The position numbers and the translations under genes are program-made. The notes beneath the pieces are model-generated. The model was not told the origin of the DNA. It saw only the letters and a program-made list of their open reading frames with translations, and did not search any database. From Paraburkholderia sp. CNPSo 3272 (GTDB lineage: Bacteria > Pseudomonadota > Gammaproteobacteria > Burkholderiales > Burkholderiaceae), in contig NZ_JAMBPQ010000046.1 in assembly GCF_024206495.1 (NCBI RefSeq), positions 1 to 57,841 of the forward strand: a stretch of 57,841 nucleotides of DNA, read 5' to 3'. Below, one piece after another: positions 51,617-57,841 of the stretch. Position 1 is the first letter of the stretch. Every line of letters starts with the position of its first letter.

Positions 51617-51958
51617 ATGGAAGCCCCAGACACTCATTTTCCGGTGCAGGAACTGCTGCGGCGGTTATCGGACGATTCACGCTCCGCTAGTGAAATTGCG
51701 CGGCTTTCCGGAGTCAGCCAGCCCACTGTCTCGCGTCTTCGCACGTCGAACGGGCGGCGTGTGCGCCGGAGCGCGTCATTCAATAAGCTATGCAGTTTCT
51801 ATGGCGTGCAGGCGCCGCCGTCCAGCCGGCACGCGGCCGCCTACAACGAATTGCTGCGCAATGCGATCGTCGAGGCGTGGGACGGTTCGGAAGAGCACGG
51901 CCGCGCGCTGCTCGTCGTCATCAAGGGTTTAAAGGAATTGAGGGAACGGGGGGCGTGA
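51617..51958 (+). CDS. small HTH DNA-binding protein
   Basis: A 113-residue protein with an N-terminal helix-turn-helix (RLSDDSRSASEIARLSGVSQPTVSRLR, residues 10-40) of the XRE/transposase-like kind, then a short helical tail (AAAYNELLRNAIVEAWDGSEEHGRALLVVIKGLKEL). ATG 51617 coincides with the transcription start expected from the TATAAT box; ATG 51608 overlaps the -10 box and is unlikely. It is divergent from the unrecognised 298-residue gene and is its most likely regulator. Confidence 0.75.
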   Translation: MEAPDTHFPVQELLRRLSDDSRSASEIARLSGVSQPTVSRLRTSNGRRVRRSASFNKLCSFYGVQAPPSSRHAAAYNELLRNAIVEAWDGSEEHGRALLVVIKGLKELRERGA

Positions 51959-52217
51959 TTCGCCCCGATGGGCTTGAGCGGTGCGTTTTACGCGAGGGCT
52001 CCAAAGGTAACCATCCATGGGAAATTTGCCGTGCATTTCGGTGCAATAGCGGCGCCACGAACCGGGCGAAGGCCATGACTGGCCGGCCAATCCCCATATG
52101 TGGTGACCTTTGCGTTTTCCCTGCGCCTCAGACAACTCAAACGTATGATGTGACGGCACACACGGCAGCCGCCCGTGCGCAATGTTCGACACTTGCCATC
52201 AGAGCACCGCGCCCATC

Positions 52218-52655
52218 ATGTCCGCCGATACTGCCCCCGCCCCCACGAATGCTCCTGCCACGTTGCATGGCCAGTGTCGTTGCGGCGCCGTGCGCTATGC
52301 GGTAGCCAATGCGTTCCGCTACGCGTTCAATTGCCACTGCTCGCAGTGCCGGCGTGCCACGGGGTCCGCGTTCAAACCGTTCGCGGGCATCGAAAGCGAG
52401 GCGCTCCGACTCACCGAGGGCGAAGGGCAGACGATGATCTACGGCGATCCGCAGGCCGCCCACGACATGCATTGCGGCCGCTGCGGCTCGCTGCTCTATT
52501 CAGTCGTGCGCGAAGGAGCGTATGTGCACGTGACGCTCGGCACGCTGACCGATCCGCCGGATATCCGCCCCGCCGGCCATATCTTCGTGCGCTCGAAAGC
52601 GCCGTGGTTCGAGATCGCCGACTCGCTGCCCCAGTACGACGAATTCCCGCTCTGA
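52218..52655 (+). CDS. GFA (glutathione-dependent formaldehyde-activating) family zinc protein
   Basis: A 145-residue GFA-fold protein. Zinc ligands are visible as CRCG (near residue 20), NCHCSQCR (near 39-44) and MHCGRCGS (near 87-91). Despite the family name, most members have no shown formaldehyde activity and are better described as zinc-binding proteins of the CENP-V fold. ATG 52218 has no strong ribosome binding site. The 260 bp upstream (51959-52217) contain no recognisable gene. Confidence 0.88.
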   Translation: MSADTAPAPTNAPATLHGQCRCGAVRYAVANAFRYAFNCHCSQCRRATGSAFKPFAGIESEALRLTEGEGQTMIYGDPQAAHDMHCGRCGSLLYSVVREGAYVHVTLGTLTDPPDIRPAGHIFVRSKAPWFEIADSLPQYDEFPL

Positions 52656-52862
52656 CGCCGCCTGCGTCGTGTCCGTCGCGTGGGGCCACCGGCGAGGGTG
52701 GCAGAGCGGCCATACCGGTATTACTGTGCTACTGCCCGCGGCATTGATCGGCCAGGTCTCGAAGCGTCCTTCCCCCTTGTCACCGGAACCGCGAGCCCCA
52801 TATGGACTCCATGGCGACATGTAGGTCGAAGTGGGCGAACCAGCCTGCGCGCGACGACCTCT

Positions 52863-52955
52863 ATGCGTCTCATGCGGTATTTCCGGCCCCAAGGGACGCT
52901 GGACATCGGCTGCGAATCGGGCCGCGATGTGGCATGGCTGGTCGGCATCCGATAG
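52863..52955 (+). pseudogene. possible methyltransferase remnant in a 650-bp gene-poor region
   Basis: A 30-codon stretch reads MRLMRYFRPQGTLDIGCESGRDVAWLVGIR and stop. TLDIGCESGRDVAWL is like motif I of class I SAM-dependent methyltransferases (LDIGCGSGRD). Nothing of the rest of the fold follows. The surrounding region 52656-53306 holds no other recognisable gene and must contain the promoter of the sigma gene at 53307. Confidence 0.4.
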
Positions 52956-53306
52956 GCCAGGCGAGTGACAAAATCCGGAACTTCTCACTTGAAAAATGGT
53001 CTAAGGGACTCATGTAGGAAATATGTAAGGTGGAGCGCTACCCAGCGATACGACCCTGAAGGCGGGCAATGTGCCGCAAACGCGACGATTCGGGTTGCCT
53101 CGCATGCCGTAACGCACTACCATACGCGGTCTTTCTGCATTGCACGAAAATCCAGGCTGCCACGTCGTCAGACGTTTGGCGCTCGCTTGGCGGGACCGGC
53201 ATGCGCCCCCGCCCACTCCCCTGCAATTTCGTCATCGCCAGGACGCCACGCCACTGGCGCGTGACCCTTTTTGCCCTTGTCGGGCTATCCCTTCGAGGAG
53301 AATGTA

Positions 53307-55289
53307 TTGACAAGCCATGACCGGGACGACGCGCTGACCTCGTCTGCCCGCCCCGCACGCCGCTCGTCCAAAGACAAGACCGGCGATACGACGCCCATGG
53401 ACGCAGGCTCGCAACTCGAAAAACGCCAGCATCAAATGCGGGCGCTCATCAAGCTCGGCCGTGAACGCGGTTATCTGACCCACGCGGACATCAACGACCA
53501 TCTGCCCGACAACTTCGCGCAGACGGCCGCGCTGGAAACGATCGTCGCCACGTTCAACGACATGGGCGTGCAGGTGTACGAGCAGGCGCCCGATGCCGAC
53601 ACGCTGCTCCTGAACGAAGATTCCCGCGCCGACCGGCAGGCCGACGACGAAGCCGACGAAGAAGTCGAAGTCGCGCTCTCGACTGTCGACTCCGAATTCG
53701 GCCGCACGACCGACCCGGTGCGCATGTACATGCGCGAAATGGGTTCGAGCGAGCTGCTCACGCGCGCCGGCGAAATCGAAGTGGCGAAGCGCATCGAAGA
53801 CGGCCTCCAGGAAATGATCCAGGCGATCGCGGCATGCCCGTCGATCGTCGCGACCATCCTCGCCGACGCCGACCGCGTCGCGGCTGAAGAGATGCGCATC
53901 GATGAACTCGTCGACGGAATCGGCAGCGACGAAGCCGCGCAGGAACCCGCCACGGCAGCCGACCCCGACGCGAGCGAAGAAGTGGAAGTCCAGGCGGCGG
54001 AAGAAGAAGAGTCGGACGACTCGAGCGACGACGAAGACAGCGACGCGGACAACAGCAAGGCCAACGAAGCCCTGCTCGCGCAGCTGAAGGCAGACAGCCT
54101 CGCGATCTTCGCGCGCGTTCGCACGCTGTTCGAACAGATGGCCTGCACGACGGACGCCAATGCGCGCGCCTCGGCTGCGGAAATGAAGATCTGCGCCGAC
54201 ATCCAGACGGAACTCGCGCCGATCCGCTTCACGGCCCGCACCATCGACCGCCTGTGCTCGCTGCTGCACGAGCAGGTCGCGCAGATTCGCGCGATCGAGC
54301 GCAATGTGCTCTCCATCGTCGTCGATCGCTGCGGCATGCCGCGCGAAGCCTTCGTCGAGCAGTTCCCGGGCCACGAAACCGATCTGGACTGGGGTGTGCG
54401 CGCCGCAGCCGCGTCGAGCAAGTACGGTCCCTCCATCGAGCGCAGCCTGCCGGCTATCCAGGCAGAGCAGCGCAAGCTCGCCGAGATCGAAGCGGCCGCG
54501 TCGCTGTCGCTGCAGCAGATCAAGGCGATCAATCGCCGCATGACCGCCGCCGAATCGAAGATGCGTCAGGCGAAGGGCGAGATGGTCAAGGCCAACCTGC
54601 GTCTCGTGATCTCGATCGCGAAGAAGTACGTGAACCGCGGCATGCAGTTCCTCGACCTGATCCAGGAAGGCAACATCGGCCTGATGAAGGCGGTGGACAA
54701 GTTCGAATATCGTCGCGGCTGGAAGTTCTCGACGTACGCGACGTGGTGGGTGCGTCAGGCCGTAACCCGTGCGCTCGCCGACCAGGCGCGCACGATCCGC
54801 GTGCCGGTGCACATGATCGAAACGATCAACAAGCTCAACCGCATTTCGCGCGAGATCCTGCAGCAAACGGGCATGGAGGCGCATCCGGCGGACCTCGCCG
54901 CGCGTATGGGCATGACCGAAGAGAAGGTGCGCGGCATCCTCAAGATTGCCAAGCAACCGGTCTCGCTCGAAAGCCCGGTGGGCGACGACGGCGACGCGAC
55001 GCTCGGCGACATGATCGAGGACGCAGGTTCGGCTTCGCCGGCTGATGCCGCGATTCACGCGAACATGCGCGCTGCCATCGACGAGGCGCTCAAGGCGCTG
55101 TCGCCGCGCGAAGCGAAGGTGCTGCGCATGCGCTACGGCATCGACACGACGTCGGACCACACGCTCGAAGAAGTGGGCAAGCAGTTCGACGTGACGCGCG
55201 AGCGTATCCGCCAGATCGAAAGCAAGGCGATGCGCAAGCTGATGCACCCGAGCCGCGCAGACAAGCTGCGTCCGTTCCTGGAGCGCTAA
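53307..55289 (+). CDS. rpoD: RpoD-family (sigma70) sigma factor, probably a second copy
   Basis: A 660-residue group-1-type sigma factor: region 1.1 (residues 30-90, MRALIKLGRERGYLTHADINDHLP), region 1.2 (DPVRMYMREMGSSELLTRAGEIEVAKRIE), an acidic non-conserved insert (ASEEVEVQAAEEEESDDSS), region 2 (AKKYVNRGMQFLDLIQEGNIGLMKAVDKFEYRRGWKFSTYATWWVRQA), region 3 and region 4.2 (TLEEVGKQFDVTRERIRQIESKAMRKL). All core and -10/-35 contact regions are intact, so it should read ordinary promoters. The best start is TTG 53307 with AGGAG six bases upstream; the next in-frame ATG is 91 bp on and would cut region 1.1. dnaG and rpsU, the usual neighbours of the primary rpoD, are absent. Confidence 0.9.
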   Translation: MTSHDRDDALTSSARPARRSSKDKTGDTTPMDAGSQLEKRQHQMRALIKLGRERGYLTHADINDHLPDNFAQTAALETIVATFNDMGVQVYEQAPDADTLLLNEDSRADRQADDEADEEVEVALSTVDSEFGRTTDPVRMYMREMGSSELLTRAGEIEVAKRIEDGLQEMIQAIAACPSIVATILADADRVAAEEMRIDELVDGIGSDEAAQEPATAADPDASEEVEVQAAEEEESDDSSDDEDSDADNSKANEALLAQLKADSLAIFARVRTLFEQMACTTDANARASAAEMKICADIQTELAPIRFTARTIDRLCSLLHEQVAQIRAIERNVLSIVVDRCGMPREAFVEQFPGHETDLDWGVRAAAASSKYGPSIERSLPAIQAEQRKLAEIEAAASLSLQQIKAINRRMTAAESKMRQAKGEMVKANLRLVISIAKKYVNRGMQFLDLIQEGNIGLMKAVDKFEYRRGWKFSTYATWWVRQAVTRALADQARTIRVPVHMIETINKLNRISREILQQTGMEAHPADLAARMGMTEEKVRGILKIAKQPVSLESPVGDDGDATLGDMIEDAGSASPADAAIHANMRAAIDEALKALSPREAKVLRMRYGIDTTSDHTLEEVGKQFDVTRERIRQIESKAMRKLMHPSRADKLRPFLER

Positions 55290-55324
55290 GCGGTTTTATC
55301 GCTGCGCTCTCTGGAGCTGGATTG

Positions 55325-55360
55325 AAAAAAGCCCGTCACCTTCCGGTGACGGGCTTTTTC
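55325..55360. terminator. bidirectional intrinsic terminator
   Basis: GCCCGTCACC-TTCC-GGTGACGGGC (55331-55354) flanked by A6 on the left and T5 on the right. It ends the rpoD transcript on the plus strand and the lipoprotein operon on the minus strand. Confidence 0.92.
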
Positions 55361-55381
55361 TTTATGCGACGCGAACGCCGG

Positions 55382-56047
55382 TCAATCCGTGCCGTATTTC
55401 GGCGAGTGCGGGCCGTAAAGCAGGCCCGTCGGTGGGCCCGCGTGCAAGAGACGATAGCTCGTGATACCGGCGATATCGTGGCTCTTGTCCGTCAGCGAAT
55501 TCGCGATCTGCTTGACCGCCGCCATCACCAGCATGCCGATCAAGCCGCCGCCACTGCTGTTGCTCCCTTCGTTGCTGTTGGCGCTTGCCGCGCCTTGCCA
55601 CAGTACCTTGCCGGTTTTCAGATCGACGAGTTTCGCCGTCGCCGTCACCACCGTCGCGCTGTCGAGCACACGATATTGTGTTCCGAATTGCGTGATCTTC
55701 GAGTACACCGCCGCATCGGCGCCGAAGATCTCGCGCAACTTCTCCGGCGGGGTCTGCTGGATGTCGCCTGCCGTCGTCAGTCCATTCTGCTTGAACGTCT
55801 CCTCCATGACCGCGACCGGAATCACGTAGTAGCCCGCCTCGGCAAGCGGCATCGTCATCTGGGAGAGCATGCTGTTCGACGCATTCACATCCGTCGTCGC
55901 GTTGTCGGGCGGAAGAACGAGGATCGAGCGCGGGCGCGCGTTCTTGAACGCCGTGTAGTCCGCGTGCTTGACCGGCTGTGCGCAGGCGGCCAGCAATGCG
56001 AGCGCGGACAGCGCCAGCCAGAGCTTGAGAGTTGAAAATCTGGACAT
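55382..56047 (-). CDS. GNA1162/DUF799-family lipoprotein
   Basis: A 221-residue lipoprotein: signal peptide with lipobox LAAC (LSALALLAACAQP), then the DUF799 body (RPRSILVLPPDNATTDVNASNSMLSQMTMPLAEAGYYVIPVAVMEETF... KITQFGTQYRVLDSATVVTATAKLVDLKTGKVLW). The fold resembles the periplasmic domain of TolB/CsgG-like proteins (Neisseria GNA1162). It is the third gene of a minus-strand operon with a DUF4810-like lipoprotein (14 bp gap) and a CsgG-like lipoprotein, a known conserved trio. It acts at the outer membrane; the exact role is not known. Confidence 0.88.
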   Translation of the reverse strand: MSRFSTLKLWLALSALALLAACAQPVKHADYTAFKNARPRSILVLPPDNATTDVNASNSMLSQMTMPLAEAGYYVIPVAVMEETFKQNGLTTAGDIQQTPPEKLREIFGADAAVYSKITQFGTQYRVLDSATVVTATAKLVDLKTGKVLWQGAASANSNEGSNSSGGGLIGMLVMAAVKQIANSLTDKSHDIAGITSYRLLHAGPPTGLLYGPHSPKYGTD

Positions 56048-56061
56048 GTCGGTACGCTCTC

Positions 56062-56427
56062 TTATTGTTGTTTCGGTTTTTTCATGAGGAAGTCCATATA
56101 GGTCGACGACTCCGGGAAGAGGTGCTTCTCGGCATCGAATTCCTGCATGGCCTGCGTGTCGTTGCCGACGTTTGCGTAGAGCAAGCCCAGTTGCGCATGG
56201 AATCCGGGCGGCGGCGTGCTGCCCTTGGCGCGGATCTCCTGCAGCGACTTCTCGAGCGCATCGATTTGTTGCTGCGGTGCCTTCTCGCCCTTCAGGTAGT
56301 CGTAGACCCCGGGCTGATAGCCGCTCCACTGATAGAGCGGCGGCGTGGTGTTCGCGCAGCCTGCGAGCAGCAGCGTTGCCGCCGTGATGGGCAGGCAAAG
56401 TCCCCGAAGCGTGCCGATGTATTTCAT
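56062..56427 (-). CDS. DUF4810-like lipoprotein
   Basis: A 121-residue lipoprotein with lipobox LAGC (TAATLLLAGCANTTPPLY). The mature part (YQWSGYQPGVYDYLKGEKAPQQQIDALEKSLQEIRAKGSTPPPGFHAQLGLLYANVGNDTQAMQEFDAEKHLFPES) contains a TPR-like pair of helices, typical of the second member of CsgG/DUF4810/DUF799 operons. GGGGA lies four bases before ATG. The function is not known. Confidence 0.85.
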   Translation of the reverse strand: MKYIGTLRGLCLPITAATLLLAGCANTTPPLYQWSGYQPGVYDYLKGEKAPQQQIDALEKSLQEIRAKGSTPPPGFHAQLGLLYANVGNDTQAMQEFDAEKHLFPESSTYMDFLMKKPKQQ

Positions 56428-56482
56428 GAAATCCCCGTATGAGTAGTTGTTCTGTTTCAGCATGAAACGCGGACGTGGGCGG

Positions 56483-57160
56483 TCAGTGCGCGGTGCGCAG
56501 CGCGCCCGCGTCGACCTGGTCGGCTAGATGGTTGACCGCTTCCTGAATCGCGAGCTCGAGCACCTTGCCATTGAGCGTCGAGTCGTAGCTCGCGGTGCCG
56601 CCGAAGCCAATGATCTCGCGGTTCGAAAGGCTGTACTCGCCCGCCCCCTGCGCCGATGCGACGACTTCCGAAGTCGTGGTGTCGACAACGTTGATGCTCA
56701 CCTTCGCGTAGGCGATCTGGTTTTTGCCGCTGCCGAGAATGCCGAACAGTTGGTGATCGCCGACTTCCTTGCGACCGAACTCGGTGACGTCGCCGGTAAT
56801 GACGTAGTTGGCGCCCTTGATCGCCTGGGCTTTCTTGGTGAAGCCCGCTTCCTGGCGGATCTCGTCGAGGTTGTCGCGATCGAGCACGCTGAAGCGGCCG
56901 CTTTGCTGCATCGACGTGATCAGGATGGTCTTGGCCTGGCCGCCGAGCCGGTCGATGCCGTCGGAGAAGATGCCGCGCATGTAGCTCGAGCGATTATCGA
57001 ACTTGCCGACTGCGATCTGTACCGGCTTGCCGACGGCAGGGCGCTGCGCGCTGGCGACAGGCGGCACTGGCAGCGAACGCGACGATTCCGTGGCGCAACC
57101 GCCAAGGGCTGCGATAGTGGCAGCGGCGAGAACCGCACCCCACGTTTTGGACGACTTCAT
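56483..57160 (-). CDS. CsgG/HfaB-family lipoprotein
   Basis: A 225-residue lipoprotein with lipobox LGGC (IAALGGCATESS) and a CsgG domain (VQIAVGKFDNRSSYMRGIFSDGIDRLGGQAKTILITSMQQSGRFSVLDRDNLDEIRQEAGFTKKAQAIKGANYVITGDVTEFGRKEVGD). CsgG forms the outer-membrane secretion pore of curli; here no curli genes are present, and this shorter member may instead form or sense an envelope complex with the two lipoproteins after it. AAGGAG seven bases before ATG. It is the first gene of the trio. Confidence 0.9.
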   Translation of the reverse strand: MKSSKTWGAVLAAATIAALGGCATESSRSLPVPPVASAQRPAVGKPVQIAVGKFDNRSSYMRGIFSDGIDRLGGQAKTILITSMQQSGRFSVLDRDNLDEIRQEAGFTKKAQAIKGANYVITGDVTEFGRKEVGDHQLFGILGSGKNQIAYAKVSINVVDTTTSEVVASAQGAGEYSLSNREIIGFGGTASYDSTLNGKVLELAIQEAVNHLADQVDAGALRTAH

Positions 57161-57606
57161 GAATTCTCCTTGTTGTCAGGACAGAAACGGCTGGACAAGG
57201 GAGATCGGCGAGATGTGGGCCAGACGGCGGCGGCGTGCGCGCGGAGCGCGCAGGGCGTCCCCGCAAGCGTCAGTGCGGCGAAGATAGAGGGCGCAGTGCG
57301 TCGCTGCGCGCGCAAGTCATTCCATCGGTCGTGCATGTTTCTCGCTTCCCGCACGCGAGCGCATGCGCAGAAGCTCCCCGGTTTTTATTTGGTGTAGCGT
57401 GCGGTCTTTAGTTTGTAGTTAATGACTACACACGCATGTATCGGCCGGATTAGGGAGAAACTTTAGGAAAGCTGTAATTTAATGCGAATTAGATTTTTAT
57501 TTGCGCGACTTTTGAGGCGTATTGACGCACACAGGAATGCGATTCACAGCGGTTTGGAGATTTTCACTATCGATGGCAATAATCGTTTTTTGTGCGTAAA
57601 CGCCAG
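57161..57606. other. gene-free region between the CsgG operon and the rRNA operon end
   Basis: About 450 bp upstream of the CsgG-like gene. No gene is recognisable. It is AT-richer than the rest (57380-57600) and contains TGTAGT-N5-ACTACA (57414-57430), an exact inverted repeat that could be an operator for the lipoprotein operon, 254 bp from its start. Confidence 0.5.
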
Positions 57607-57638
57607 AACCCCGGTGCTCTTTCGGAGACACCGGGGTT
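57607..57638 (-). terminator. terminator of the rRNA operon
   Basis: AACCCCGGTG paired with CACCGGGGTT, a 10-bp perfect stem with a 12-base top that can pair further (TCT with AGA). It lies 22 bp past the 5S gene in its reading direction (minus). No long T-tract follows. Confidence 0.75.
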
Positions 57639-57659
57639 CGGGACGTTACAGCATAAGGA

Positions 57660-57774
57660 GCCTGACGATTACCTACTTTCACACGGGCAATCCGCACTAT
57701 CATCGGCGTGGAGCTGTTTCACGGTCCTGTTCGGGATGGGAAGGGGTGGGACCAGCTCGCTATGGTCATCAGGC
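57660..57774 (-). rRNA. rrf: 5S ribosomal RNA
   Basis: The reverse complement reads GCCTGATGACCATAGCGAGC at its 5' end, then CCCACCCCTTCCCATCCCGA, and ends GTAATCGTCAGGC, so the terminal stem pairs GCCTGA with TCAGGC. The length of 115 bases is usual for betaproteobacterial 5S. The 67 bp beyond it to the window edge are 23S-5S spacer; the 23S gene should lie just outside. Confidence 0.95.
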
Positions 57775-57841
57775 ATGACGGGTTGCTGCGTCGACTCGGG
57801 TCTTTCGGACCTGGCGCCACAGCCAATCGGGAAGAAGCGTA

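Noticed and set aside
56483..57160. Calling the CsgG-like gene a curli secretion gene
   Set aside because: No csgA, csgB, csgE or csgF nearby and the partners are DUF4810 and DUF799 lipoproteins.

Overview
The window (57.8 kb, uniformly GC-rich, with codons ending mostly in G or C) looks like a Burkholderia/Paraburkholderia-type betaproteobacterium. Evidence is the gene style (many LysR regulators, OpcP-type porin, LigAB dioxygenase), an E. coli-like cellulose operon and a betaproteobacterial 5S rRNA at the right edge. A vegetative-type sigma factor that does not follow rpsU-dnaG, together with the accessory gene content, suggests a secondary replicon; that is inference.

Layout. 1-4.3 kb: end of a proline-rich protein, an HPP-CBS membrane protein, a MarR regulator and a ClC chloride channel; the same palindrome precedes the HPP gene and the MarR gene. 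4.3-6.2 kb (minus): DUF2000 protein and an ECF41 sigma factor coupled to an AhpD-like protein behind a matching ECF41 promoter. 6.2-15 kb: hydrolase/TetR and SDR/LysR pairs, a decayed three-gene chimera, a secreted ABM-like protein, LysR, a zinc alcohol dehydrogenase and a frameshifted SulP transporter. 15-17 kb: nasT-nasS behind a sigma54 promoter with two NtrC-like sites. 17-23.6 kb: ABM protein, FAD oxidoreductase, porin, ligAB, GntR and a LysR protein with two HTH domains. 23.7-31.3 kb: a regulator-rich patch with gene scars (MarR-GNAT, isochorismatase-like, lipoprotein, reductase scar, SDR, two LysR, LysE, cupin, Old Yellow Enzyme). 31.6-34.3 kb: class V aminotransferase, LigK/GalC-type aldolase and GalB-type hydratase.

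35-50.2 kb: one long cellulose operon in the order bcsB-Z-C-E-F-Q-A-G-R, with stop/start overlaps at most of its later junctions. It encodes synthase (A,B), export (C), trimming (Z), c-di-GMP-sensing and localisation (E,F,Q,R) and the phosphoethanolamine transferase BcsG, so a pEtN-modified cellulose is expected. 50.4-52.7 kb: an unrecognised minus-strand gene pair divergent from a small HTH protein, then a GFA zinc protein. 53.3-55.3 kb: rpoD-like sigma factor with a probable TTG start and a bidirectional terminator. 55.4-57.2 kb: a minus-strand operon of three lipoproteins (CsgG-like, DUF4810-like, GNA1162/DUF799-like). 57.6-57.8 kb: terminator and 5S rRNA of an rRNA operon read leftward into the window.

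Main points of interest: the ring-cleavage enzymes suffice on paper for gallate (dioxygenase, hydratase, aldolase) but are split by an apparently interposed patch; several small operators can be read directly; three loci preserve deletion or fusion junctions; and the 50.4-52 kb cluster is the best candidate for an undescribed system.
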